Below the pieces are notes generated by a model, which saw only the letters and a list, made by a program, of their open reading frames with translations, was not told where the DNA came from and did not search any database. The translations under genes and the position numbers were made by a program. Below are positions 1 through 11,800 of a DNA stretch of 64,000 nucleotides, one piece after another. How positions within the stretch are numbered: the stretch's first letter is position 1; every line of letters starts with the position of its first letter. Origin of the DNA: Hirudo medicinalis (taxonomy: Eukaryota > Annelida > Clitellata > Hirudinida > Hirudinidae); contig MPNW01000091.1 in NCBI GenBank assembly GCA_011800805.1, positions 132,408-196,407 of the forward strand. The letters run 5' to 3'.

Positions 1-63
1 GAAAATGCCTCGGTCTTCTTCCGGAAGATCCTTTCGTTATTTTCTGGACCTCAAAAGAAAGTT
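1..63 (+). CDS. Possible 3' end of a coding exon cut by the window edge
   Basis: Frame 1 is open from base 1 to a good splice donor (AAAGTT|gtgagt), giving a short peptide that contains FFRKILSLFSG. The rest of the exon lies outside the window. I do not recognise the peptide. The support is only an open frame plus a strong donor, so this could be chance. Confidence 0.28.
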
Positions 64-1596
64 GTGAGTTGTTGAATTCATCTTATTAAAAATATAATCT
101 CATGGCGTACACTGAGGTGGATGATTCCCTTCTACTAATTCTACTGAAAGATAATTCTAATGATATTATTATAATTATATTGACATTAGTTTCAAATGAT
201 AATGAAATTGTATGTTTAAATTTTCACATTAAGTTGTTTAGATTTGAATTTAAAATAAATTAAGTGTATGAAGAGTAAATAATGACGACTGACGACAATT
301 TTTATTATTCTCAACATGAAATAAAATGGAACGAAAAAATACGACAGTAATAGCAACATATCAAAGTTAATTTAATATTTATGAAAAACTAAATTTACCA
401 ATTCTTCCATCTCCCCATGCTTATGCCATCGCATTGTGTATCCCGTTATGATAATCATGGACATTATTTTTTAATTAAGCCAAGGAAAGCTGCTTCTTCT
501 CTGACACCTGCTTAATTACTCTCATGTATTCTTGTGGATGAATTTTATACGCCACTGTTTTCTATGATTATTGTTCCTTTCATCCATATCTCTTAAACAA
601 TTTCTTGATTTTCACATATCTTTGACTTTATATTTTCAACAAAGAAATGCCTTCCTTGTGTTTCCTTAAATTATGATGAATTCAACATTTGTTTCATCTT
701 CTCCATCATTATCTTCTGCGCGGCAATGACTTTCGTTAATAATTCATAAGCAGGGCTTTTTCCTACAATTGCATACAATTTTTACTGAATATGTAGGACC
801 GAGTACCTGCTGTGTACTCGTTGGTTTTACAAAATCACCAATTGTCGGAAACTTTACCCCAGTTCACCCAGTTCAGATTACTTCACTTATCAACTTGTTG
901 TTGATAACAACCCACAACGTCTACAACAACGTCTAAGTTCAACCGACAAATGAATTATGAATGTTTAGAAAAACGAAAGAAAAATTTCAAACTCATAATT
1001 TTGATAAGGTAAGGTTGATTAAAGGTTGATTGAAGGTTGACTTGAATGCATGATTTATTAAAAGGCGCATCAAACTAATGATGCAAAAATCCTCGCAAAC
1101 ATTTATGAAAATGTTTAGAAATTCTCATTTTCTGATAATAATAATAATAATAATTATAATAATAATAATTCTTTTCTTTCACGTCTATAAATCCAAAGAT
1201 GAATCACATTTGAGTCATGAATTTACATTGTAAGATTTGATTTATATTTTATTTAAACAAACAAATTGTTTATTATTCTATTCAAACAAATTCTATTTAA
1301 TTTTTTTTTCAAATAAAAGCTCAAAGAATTAGAAATTGCCAATGCAAACTCAGACGTACGGCAATTCATTTCAATATTCTCGTGCAGCTACGTCATCACA
1401 AGGAATGTTTCTGCTTATTCGAAATCGTTGTTCATTACTTCCTGGAATGGAAGTTACCGCTCAATCAGGAAATGTGTCCGAGCAGATGCTCCCAAATGGA
1501 AATCATTTTGCCGTATCCTCTTAATGTGAACTTCAACGTTATCTTCACTTTTCCATTTCCACAGCCACAGTGTAGTGACGAAGACGTTCAGAAAAT
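64..1596. other. Non-coding stretch upstream of the stress protein gene
   Basis: AT-rich sequence with no convincing exon on either strand. It contains a short (AAT)n run at about 1135-1169. The last few hundred bases should include the promoter and 5' UTR of the downstream gene, but no clear core promoter motif stands out. Confidence 0.6.
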
Positions 1597-3839
1597 ATGG
1601 CGACCGCATCAGAAACGAAGAACACGTCTACCGGGGCTGCAGTTCCAACGGATGGAATTAAGGTTCTCATTCCAATAGATTCCAGTCAGCTATCGAAAGA
1701 AGCGATTGATTGTGAGTTTGTGCTCGTGTTTGGTTGTGCACGAGATTATTATTCTTGCTATTACGGTGTCAACATTGTTGCAATTATCATCATCACCCGA
1801 GAGGACCGGATTATCGCTGATGTTTGTTTAACCTCCTTCGTGGTTATTATAATACTTCCTCATCTTTCACGGTCCCCATCATCGTCATAACTATTATCAA
1901 CAATATTAATATCTATTATCATCATACCATCACCATAACCATCGCCGCCACCAATTGCCGGCTTTAGGCATGCCACTGTTTAGGGACCTCCACCAACCAG
2001 GCGGGCAACAGGAATGGCGCAGGGGCTTGTGGGCCTCCACCTGGATAAATCCGGCGCTGCCGCCAACATCATGGATATCAAAATCGTCATCACAATCATC
2101 TTCGTCATTTTCGTCGTCTTTGACAATCTTTTGTGTAGATTTTTGAAAATTTATGGCGTCTGTTGAAAGGACTTTTATTTGTTTTGGAACATCCATCCAT
2201 CCATCCATCCATCCATCCATCCATCCATCCATCCATCCATCCATCCATCCATCCATCCATCCATCCATCCATCCATCCATCCATCCATNNNNNNNNNNNN
2301 NNNNNNNNNNNNNNNNNNNNNNNNNNNNNNNNNNNNNNNNNNNNNNNNNNNNNNNNNNNNNNNNNNNNNNNNNNNNNNNNNNNNNNNNNNNNNNNNNNNN
2401 NNNNNNNNNNNNNNNNNNNNNNNNNNNNNNNNNNNNNNNNNNNNNNNNNNNNNNNNNNNNNNNNNNNNNNNNNNNNNNNNNNNNNNNNNNNNNNNNNNNN
2501 NNNNNNNNNNNNNNNNNNNNNNNNNNNNNNNNNNNNNNNNNNNNNNNNNNNNNNNNNNNNNNNNNNNNNNNNNNNNNNNNNNNNNNNNNNNNNNNNNNNN
2601 NNNNNNNNNNNNNNNNNNNNNNNNNNNNNNNNNNNNNNNNNNNNNNNNNNNNNNNNNNNNNNNNNNNNNNNNNNNNNNNNNNNNNNNNNNNNNNNNNNNN
2701 NNNNNNNNNNNNNNNNNNNNNNNNNNNNNNNNNNNNNNNNNNNNNNNNNNNNNNNNNNNNNNNNNNNNNNNNNNNNNNNNNNNNNNNNNNNNNNNNNNNN
2801 NNNNNNNNNNNNNNNNNNNNNNNNNNNNNNNNNNNNNNNNNNNNNNNNNNNNNNNNNNNNNNNNNNNNNNNNNNNNNNNNNNNNCCTCCATCCCTCCATC
2901 CTTCCATCCATCCATCCATCCATCCATCCATCCATCCATCCATCCATCCATCCATCCATCCATCCATCCATCCATCCATCCATCCATCCATCCATTCCTT
3001 CATTCGAGATCTTTGGAAAACCAAACCAAGCTCGGAACTTAGGCAAGTAATTGACGCAGGGATTTATTCATCCTGATTGACACAAATACTTTACCTACGC
3101 CATTAAACCCTTCCGCCTCTCACGATGGCAGCAGGAATTGAAATCTCGTTGAAATCATCATCATCGTCGTCGTCGTCGTCGTCGTCATCATCGTCATCGT
3201 CATCATCATCATCATCATCACTGAACCCTTTGGTACGCAGGAATTAAAACCATATTTGTTTATTTATTTGTTTATATGTTTATCACTTTCAGTCTACATG
3301 AATTCCCTCCACAGAAGCAACAACAAGATACTCCTCCTCCATGTTGTCGAACTGCCGAATATTATTCACGCGGGTAGTTTAGCACAATCTGTTCCTGAAT
3401 AATTCAGTGATGTTAATAATTCATTATTTATTACTTAATTTGCTGACCTTCCCATTTCCATTCCTCAAATCGATTTACGATTGCATTTCCAGGCACGATG
3501 TCGCTCACTGCGAATTCTTTGGCGGAAAAGTGGAATGAGGAGTGCATAAAAGGACAACAGTTGTTGGATCAAAGCGTGGATCTCTTGAAAAGCATGGGGG
3601 TGATTTGTGTTGTCTCCTGACTGATGTTGTGAATGTTGATGAGAAGTAGTGATGGATGCCTTGTTGAGACAAGATACAACTTCATTGAGGGATACAACAT
3701 TTTTAAAAATCACTTTTTAATTTTTTATTCATTCAATCATCCTCATTCAACATTCTCAGCATGATTTTCATTTCACCACGACAAAAGTCTGATGTTTCTT
3801 TCACATTATGACAAATAATCATCGTCGTCGTCGTCGTCG

Positions 3840-3893
<54 letters not shown>

Positions 3894-4157
3894 ACATCAT
3901 CATCATCATCATCAACAAAAGTGATCAAATAAATTTTTCAGGCTACCGAAGTAACTTCGCGCCTGGACAATGGATTGAAGCCAGGTCACGTGGTTGTTAG
4001 CGCGACAACAGAGGAGGACATCAATCTCATCGTCATGGGAACGAGGGGATCCGGGCTTATCAGACGCACTGTGTTGGGCAGTGTCAGTGATTACGTCATA
4101 AACCACGCCCATTGCCCAGTGGCCGTCTGCAGACCCCCTCATGAAAAGAAGCAATGA
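1597..4157 (+). CDS. Universal stress protein (UspA domain), four coding exons
   Basis: Coding exons are 1597-1711, 3293-3373, 3493-3599 and 3942-4157. All have GT-AG borders and matching phases, giving 172 aa, the usual size for a single-domain animal USP. The first strand contains [17 protein letters not shown], and the second exon gives the LLLHVVELP strand. The last exon carries the ATP-binding signature G-x2-G-x9-G-S at Gly134, Gly137, Gly147 and Ser148, followed by [12 protein letters not shown]. With this motif intact the protein is expected to bind ATP, as in the MJ0577-like branch. USPs are soluble stress-associated nucleotide-binding proteins whose precise animal roles are poorly known. 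The start is the first ATG in frame with the conserved strand. Intron 1 holds the (ATCC)n array and assembly gap; intron 3 holds a (TCA)n run. Confidence 0.9.
2191..2996. repeat. (ATCC)n tandem array with assembly gap
   Basis: About 98 bp of perfect ATCC repeat on the left and about 110 bp on the right, the first units of which are degenerate (ccct, cctt). They flank 596 undetermined bases (2289-2884). It lies in intron 1 of the stress protein gene. True length is unknown. The long open frames across it (Ile-His-Pro-Ser or Met-Asp-Gly-Trp) are repeat artefacts. Confidence 0.97.
3154..3220. repeat. (TCA/TCG)n microsatellite
   Basis: Imperfect TCA/TCG trinucleotide run in intron 1 of the stress protein gene. 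Confidence 0.9.
3818..3914. repeat. (TCG)n-(TCA)n microsatellite
   Basis: Nearly pure trinucleotide run ending about 27 bp before the acceptor of the last stress protein exon, so it sits in or beside the polypyrimidine/branch region. Length variation here could affect splicing (inference). Confidence 0.92.
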
Positions 4158-5579
4158 ACCATAAATATCATCTCATAAAGAGTCATCCCGATTCTAATCG
4201 CTTCTTCAAATAATTATACAAATATGCTCAATTATCCAAACAAAACTCTCATGAATTTATAAATGTTATTTATCGCTTATGTTATCATAAATGTGCGTCT
4301 CACTGACTCAACTAATAATTAAAAATATAATATTAATAATAAGTGTAATATTATTAAAAGCAACATTGCGATGAAGTAATAGAACGGCGTTAAGCTTCAG
4401 ACCGAATGTGTTGGCATTTATAAATTTGTAGTTTCCTCATTTGAATGTTTAACTTATTGAATATTATTGAAAATAATCAAACCTTCTACGAACGATGTTT
4501 GAACAAAATTTAAAACATTTGAGACATTCATATTGTGAATCAGTAAAAACTTGCAGATTGTAAAAATCCTCTTTTCTATCACTTTATATTTATACATTCT
4601 AATATATATATATTATATTATATTATATTTTATATTATATGTCGCATTTATATTTAATAGAAATGTGTTCCATTTTCTCAACGCTGTCTTCTGAGATCTA
4701 TAAATATTTTAGTTGCCGATGAAATTGTTTTTATAACATTTCCACTTCCCCAATTTCCAGTTTACTCCTGAATGTTGGAAAGAATAAAATAAAATAAGCA
4801 AACAAGTATTTGATTTATTTAAACAAAATGATTGAGCTAGCGTTAAAAAAAAGTATTGCTTAAATGATTAAGTTGGACGAAAGCCAGACTTTGTTGAGTT
4901 AGTAAATTGTAAGATTTAATGTTTTGCATACGTTAAGAAATGTTTTAAAACTTTTTATGTTTGTGCATCTTTTAATTACAGTGTGCAGTGTCGAAATAAA
5001 TTTAATGTAAACCAGCTTTTGTATGTCATTATGGTAGATCATTAGTTTCAAGAATCATTTATTACTCTGACAGTTATAAGATGCAGCATCACATGCAGAA
5101 TCTGAGTGACAGTACTTTGAAGGGTATCAAAGTGGAAATGACCAGAGATAACTTGATATCTTGAGCAGGGTACTTACTAAGATAAAGTATCAACTTACAT
5201 CATTGACCTCAAAGTCTGAATAATGACTTGAATAACTGATTTTTGTGATTTACTTTTTGAATTTTGAATTTATTTGAATTTTTATTAGATATGACAGACA
5301 AATTCAAGACATTTTATATATTTTGAAGTTTTTATTTAGAAAGAAAACAAAATTAAAATTTAGAATTGTAAACAATGTTCTGCTAAAAAGTATTTATTAC
5401 GAAGCCTTAATTACTTTCCAATGGTTGAAATAACAATAAGATTTATGAGGATATTTGTTTAAGCTGAACAAATCTTAATTTGTAATTATTTATAATGTCC
5501 AATGGCACTTAATTTCAAAAATCTAGTTTTAAAATTGTTAAAATAGTACTCCTTAGTCAAGTTATGAATAATAGAATTG
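4158..5579. other. 3' UTR and intergenic AT-rich sequence
   Basis: Apart from the candidate polyadenylation signals I see no exon or recognisable repeat here. Confidence 0.55.
4783..4788 (+). terminator. Candidate polyadenylation signal of the stress protein gene
   Basis: First canonical AATAAA noticed downstream of the stop at 4157, inside a run of overlapping AATAAA/AAATAAA motifs. A weaker ATTAAA occurs near 4318 and could be used instead. Confidence 0.4.
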
Positions 5580-6309
5580 ATTTGAAGTCCTTTTCAAGAG
5601 GCTTTTCAGTCTGATCTGATTCCTGATTTTGAGTTGGTGGCAGATAGCTTTGGACCATTCCAACTTCAGATATCAATGACTCCATCTTGCTTTTGAAGAC
5701 ATTAGACCATTCTTTAGATTCTTGCTGCTTTTCCTGAATCTTCTATGATAGAATCTTCTCTAAGTTCATTCATCTTTTGCAAAAGGTTTTGGATTTGCTG
5801 TCCTGTTCTTGTTTCTTAAATTAACATAAATGTAATAAACTAGTGAAAGCTAATTAGTAAACACAAGTGTATTAAATGATATTGTCCTTCTGTTCCTTAC
5901 CTGTGCTAGATGGAAAGGTGATTTGTTTTGGATAAACTGGGAATTGATGAGATGCTGCCTGACTGAGATGAACTTGTACTCGGTGAAAAGTAAACATGTA
6001 ATTTGTATTGTAACAGAGTCAATTGATCGGACAAATCTTATGCAAGTCAAACCAACTCTGAAGTGGCAGGTCAATTACCAAAATATGAAAGTTAAAACTT
6101 CTGAAATTTCTGAATTTTTCCTGCAGCATCTTAATAACCAAAAATCGTAACCAGGAAAATTTGTTTCTTATTAACCCGAAAAAATCTAATAAATTATCGC
6201 GTGTGTCCAGGTCGACACGTCCTTTATCCATCACTTCAGCCGGCGTTCCGCGGGAAGCACGTAGACACGTAGTCACTCGATGACGCTGCGAGAGGGACTC
6301 CGAGGACAT
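5580..6309 (-). pseudogene. Possible small coiled-coil gene or gene relic
   Basis: Read on the minus strand, an ATG at 6309 opens a frame in a CpG-rich stretch (6190-6420). A segment with acceptor near 5986 and a good donor (GCACAG|gtaagg near 5905) follows, then a short intron and a region encoding QQIQNLLQKMNELRED. The continuation, including ESKEWSNVFKSKMESL, is one frame away, so the reading frame breaks inside the coiled-coil segment. Not all phases can be joined. Either I have an exon border wrong or the gene is decayed. No family was recognised. Confidence 0.25.
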
Positions 6310-7630
6310 ATAGGTTGTACCAGTGGTGGGTCAGTTAGGTCAGGTCAAGGCGCACAAGAGAACCTCACGCACGTTCACCGAGTGAATATGTCTTCACGCA
6401 TTGCTAGGGTGGGACTTACTTAAAAACCTATAAGCAAAACTTACTCCTAACCCGAAACAACCAGCATTCTCAGTCATTCGTAAGGAGAAAAATCAAACCT
6501 TCACGCCATTACATTACCTCTACCTGAGAAATGATAAGTTTTAGGTAACCGCGCTAATGGTGTTTTGGTGATTTACCACATCGCAATGGCTGGTTGAATT
6601 CGAAAGTGTCCATTCGAGGTTAATCACGAACTACACCTAAAAATCTAAGGCAAACATTCTATTTTCATTACTAATTCATCTCGAGCTATATAAAGACTGT
6701 GCCTCTATGTAAGTAATATTATTATAGTTGGCTAACTATCGACTCTGCTTGACTTTAAATAATTTATTAGTTGACTTTGCTAATGCTCGCCGCCTACTGA
6801 TGGTTAAGAAAAAAATTAAGCATTCTAAAACATTACAAATTACTTGGAAATGAAGAATTTTCTGACTCAGACTCGACTTGCATCAAAGCAGAACGAACGC
6901 TAGACTAATTGAAAGTTGGACGGTTTAAGGCTGGTTTTTATATCAAATCCTAGGTTACGAAATTCTGTTCAAAGATGACGTCATCTGAACATTCAGGAGA
7001 TCTTGTTAATTTAGATTTAACAAATTACCTAACCGATGAATTGTAACTCTTACAGTTATTTTTTATTTTGGTATTAATATATTTAACTGTCAATTTAATG
7101 GTGCTGGAGATGGAGTATTACAGCGAACTATTTTCTTCGAAACTTTTTCTCGAGCAAACGTTGCTATGATTGATTGACGCCATTTCTGTAAAAGTAGTTC
7201 CATGTCTCAAATTAAATCTGTTCCATTTCTGAAAGTATTTTAGTTATATCTATACTTTTATATTTTATTGATTTTACGTATTGAAAAAAGTGAGAGAGAG
7301 CGAAGGAAAAGTAATCTCTTGAGACTGAGAATCAAGATTGGCTACTTTTGGGGGCAATTTTTTAATTCTAGAAAAAGTTGAAGAAAGTTTTCCATCACCA
7401 CCTTTTGAAAACAACCGAAATGATGTATCCAGTTTTAGTGTTTTAGTGTCTCAAATTAAATCTGTATTATACAATATTTGAATTACCCCTCAAAATAATT
7501 TTGGATGATTTATATTTTAAATGGTGATGTTATTTTAATTTTAGGTTTTTATTATCTAAGTTAACTTTAATAGTCAGGTATTGTCCAATTCATACTGGAC
7601 ACATTGCTCGGCTGGCTCACACAACTTTGA

Positions 7631-7771
7631 GGTTGGAAAAGATGTATGGCAAGATGTATTGCTAATGGAGTTCCATTTCATGATATACTAGACAAAATTC
7701 AAAAGTCCAGCTCCAAGAAACAAGTTTCCTACTATCGTTATGTCTCAAGGAAAGACCTTCAAAACTGTTAG
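7631..7771 (+). mobile_element. Remnant resembling MULE/SWIM-type transposase
   Basis: A short open frame reads ANGVPFHDILDKIQKSSSKK and then RYVSRKDLQN before a stop. This arrangement (GVPF-x2-ILDxI then a short gap and RKDL-x-N) resembles a segment found in MULE-type transposon proteins of invertebrates, from memory. No other part of such a protein was found nearby. The call rests on one short motif. Confidence 0.28.
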
Positions 7772-8840
7772 AGTTAGGTGAAAGTTAGTATTCCATCACT
7801 TGTACTCTTTTCTAATTGCGACATAGCTTCTTGGTTACATCATATTTTTTTATTATTAAGCAAATATTTCTATTTTAAATAACTCCTTTTATGCATGCTA
7901 TCGCATTTAATTAATAAATTGATATTTATTTTCATAAACATCTAATTAATATCATTGCGCTCCCTGAAGGGCTTCTTTCTACATTTGGAGCGCCGAGATG
8001 CTTGTCAAATGTGTCTTCATTCGTGGGCTATTTTCGATTTTTTTTTCATTTATTTGATTTAAGACAAAAAGATAAAACTCATCTAAACATAGAGATTCTA
8101 ACAACACATTAGACCAAAATATAAATTATAAAAACAATATCAAGTCATTGAAAGTGAATTAAATTTGTCTGTATATCCGCATTAGTATTCTCCTTTGAAG
8201 ATTTCGTTAGTAGATAAACAATTCTTAATTGTTATTATAATAAACAGAATTGTATTTTTGTAACAATAGATTTACAATATTGAATTTACTATTTATTATG
8301 CAGATTTACTATTGAACACGTCTACAATTTCTCGTTCTTGTAAGGTTTTTGTATTTTCTTAAATTTTGCAAATCCAACACAATTTCGTCATGCTTACAAC
8401 AGATATGATGCCCGATGATGGATACACAGGCAAACAAATGCTCACTTAGAAATTCATCTCTTGCTTCTCATCCTTAACAAACTCAGGTCACTTTCTAGAA
8501 AAACAACCCCGTTAAATGAATAACAATCGAAATGTCACGAAAAGTCATTTTATGTAACAAATGAAAGTGCAGAGCACTTAGTTGCCTGAGCCAAAACAAA
8601 ATGAAAATAAACCCGTAATTAAATAGAAATGAATCACAATTGAATGTTTGAAACTCAGCAAAACAACTTAAAGAAATGAACGCAGCATAAATATTGATGA
8701 AGACCTATGAGGATATAAAAGATATATTAGTGATAAAGATATGAAACAGTTACAAAAACAAAACATATTTACAAATAGATTTGAACAACATATTAAACTC
8801 AAACTATCAAATCGTTAAAGGAAATTTAACAAAATATTTC
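7772..8840. other. Intergenic sequence, including the receptor 3' flank
   Basis: AT-rich, no exon seen. Part of it (about 8404-8465) is similar to 20077-20145, so at least one dispersed repeat is present. Confidence 0.5.
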
Positions 8841-11800
8841 CTAACAACGACTGCTGTAAGCATATCCGTGAGATGATAAATTTGGTCTTTTCTCGTCTTG
8901 CTGCTTGAGTCCTAAACGGAGAAGAAAGTTTTCTCTTGTGGCTGCAAACATTTTATTGAACGTCCTTCTAAAGTGTCTGCTCATCGTGCAATAGAGGACA
9001 AAGTTCACAGAACTGTTCACCAGCACCAAAATGTCCCAGACGTCTCCAAGAGGTACGTATATGTCGTCGAAAATTTTTGAGTCGAAGCCACTCCACAGGG
9101 CTATGACACCAGGAGGAAGCTCTGTGGCCACAAATGTCAACACCACAGCTACAAGCATCGCTGTCGTCCTGTTACAATCGACTTCCGGCGATGAAGGTCC
9201 TGACGACGCTGACGACGAAATGTGATAATTTGCTGATCCTACGGTCATCGTGGATGTGCTTGGTCTTAGAGAGAAGTTGACGGAGAGACTGCGATTTTTG
9301 TCGTTCGTGTCGGTTGTCGGTGGATGGGCTGCTTTGGGAGATTGTGGCGTTTCCATGGTCCTGACTGGAAGAGAGAGAGAAGCCACGGAGAGTGCATGCC
9401 TCGCCAGTAGCGAAGTCGATCGTTGCATCCTCAGGGAAGTCAACGACAACGTGACTTTATTCAAGTCCTTTTGACAAGATACTGCTGGAACTGCCAATGA
9501 ACTGCTCGATAATTTGGACAGGGACGTGGCTTTTGTAATGGACAATTTATCGCTACGAGTTTCCAATTCATTGCTAGATCGACTGGCAGAATCGACTTGT
9601 ATTCCTGGATGAAGCTCAACCACAACTGCAAGTTTTGCACCCTCATCAATTTTTGGACTTCCGCTATGAAACCTTCCACTTCTTCTGGACAAGTTACGTC
9701 TCGATGCCTCCTTGGTAGCACGAAGCAAATTTTTCTGAGATCTACCAAAGGAAGACCTGTTGATGAGATTGTCGTAGGAATTAGTCATAACTTGTTCCTT
9801 TGGAGTAGGAAAATCCAACAAAGAATGGCTCTTGATGTTCAAGGTAGAGTGGCTTTCCAGATAATCGACCTGCAGTGTTCGCTTCTGATCGAAAGGAGGA
9901 GTATGGAATTGTTTCTGAATGTCGTCTTTTGGTGCTGCATTCGGACCTTGAGAGATGTGTTGTTTTGAGACTTGTTTGTCTTCCATTACTGCACAATACT
10001 TTTGAGTTTTGTTGTTTTGACCCGCACAAGAAAATCCACAACAACAGTAGCACCACTTATTGTGGCAACAACAGTAACAATTGCAACAAGTACTACTGGT
10101 ACAAAAATAGTTGCTCTTTTCATTTTCGAGAGTCGATTCCAACGTCGACTGTTGTCGTTGTTTAATTTCCCGTTGTTGTCGTTTCAGCCTCTTCCTCTTT
10201 TCATTGGCTCGTCGCATGGTCTTCACCAAGAGAAAGCTTAGAATGGACAGCAAACAACAGGGAGCCAACTTCAGTAAAACTCCAAAGAGCCAAAAGTTGA
10301 AGGCCATGACCTCATCAGGTATGAAGTCGTTAACAGCGATCCAGTAACCCAATTTCCGTTCTTTTCCAGGGGGAACGAGTGCCTGTTGGAAATATACTTC
10401 ATCGTGCAAATGAGATCTCATGATGTTGAAACCAAGAGGTAAGGAGTGGTTATCGATGATAGAGAAGGGAGTGTAATTTCTGGATTCCTGTTTCAGGAAC
10501 TGGTCTTTGTTCATCCAGTCATCATCGGTTTGAATGGACTTCCTAGATTTGTTTGAAAAAATCTCCTCTCCATGAATGACGTTGAATCTGCTTACGTAAT
10601 CTGATGCTGCGCTGCCAACTCCAGCGTAACTTGCGTATGGAATGATTTGTCCAGAGGTTTCATGTGCCCGGTCTCTTTCTTCGTCAAGGGAAACGGGTTT
10701 ATGGAGGACGTAGAAAGGGGCGCAGAAGAAAACAGTGGCACCAAGGACTCCAAGGACTGACATCTTGACAACTCGCCACCAGTATGGAGTAAGGGTGGAA
10801 CGTCTTCTTCCCTTGCGCTTTCAAATGACATTTAAATTATATTAATTTAGTTAATGAATTAAATAATTATAATTGTAAAATTGTTGATGTTAGTAGAGTA
10901 GAATTACTAGCACTGTCATATAGCCATAAACCAATTAAGACGTATGACATCACGTTATTGCAAATGACAACATGTACTAATCATGTTATTTTTCATATAT
11001 TAATATTATGATATTATAATAATTATTATTATTTTATTGGCTGACCCTGGCTCCATGTGAGAGGAAGAAATGAGGCTTACTGACAACCACGTATCGGAAA
11101 ACTGCCAACAGAACGGTGAGCCACATTGCAGAGGTGTGACAGGTGATAACAAATTTGTTGTGGAAAATCATGAACGTAATCCATGATCTGCACGGAAAAA
11201 TGGTCATTTTTATTATTTATTGTTATTATTTTTATTTTTAATTATTGTTGATTACAACAGCGTGTGCAGTATAGATATCGATAGTTTTGATCATGTGCTC
11301 ACGTAATTGAAACAAATATTTAGCTAATGAATAACATGCAATTCAGTCACTTCATTCATACCGTCGTAACCCTGTCGACAATTAATTAATTTTTGTAATT
11401 AAATTTTTATGGCCACATTTAGAATCTTCTGTAATGCAGCTCTGCAGAACTAAATTAAGGTTATAGCGTTCCCACACCAGATTCCAAAATCTCACACCAG
11501 ATTCAACAAGTCTTACAGTCCCATACAAATTCTCAACTCGATTATTCAGTTCAGTTCTCTGAATAATTGCTCAATAAACTTACTGAACAACCTCCCAAGT
11601 TTAAAGACCCCGGTTTATTTCAACACATATTCCTGCTCTCAGGATGTTCGCTTTTTCTTATTAAATCAATCTCTTCTTTAATTCTGTGGTAGCGTCAACC
11701 AAGTCTTACATTGTAATGAATGTGTTAACGTATTTCGAAGCCAAAAGATGAAGAATCTTGGATTCAAAGTGGAACAATGAACGAAAAATGTTCGTGAGGA

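Noticed and set aside
1930..3076. Long open frames on both strands across the ATCC array
   Set aside because: They are produced by the tetranucleotide repeat and the N run; the real gene here is spliced around them.
3733..3918. Poly-Met frame on the minus strand
   Set aside because: Translation of a CAT/TCA microsatellite.
9031..10347. Several plus-strand and alternative minus-strand frames opposite the receptor
   Set aside because: They are shadows of the receptor's last exon, which has clear TM4-TM7 homology.
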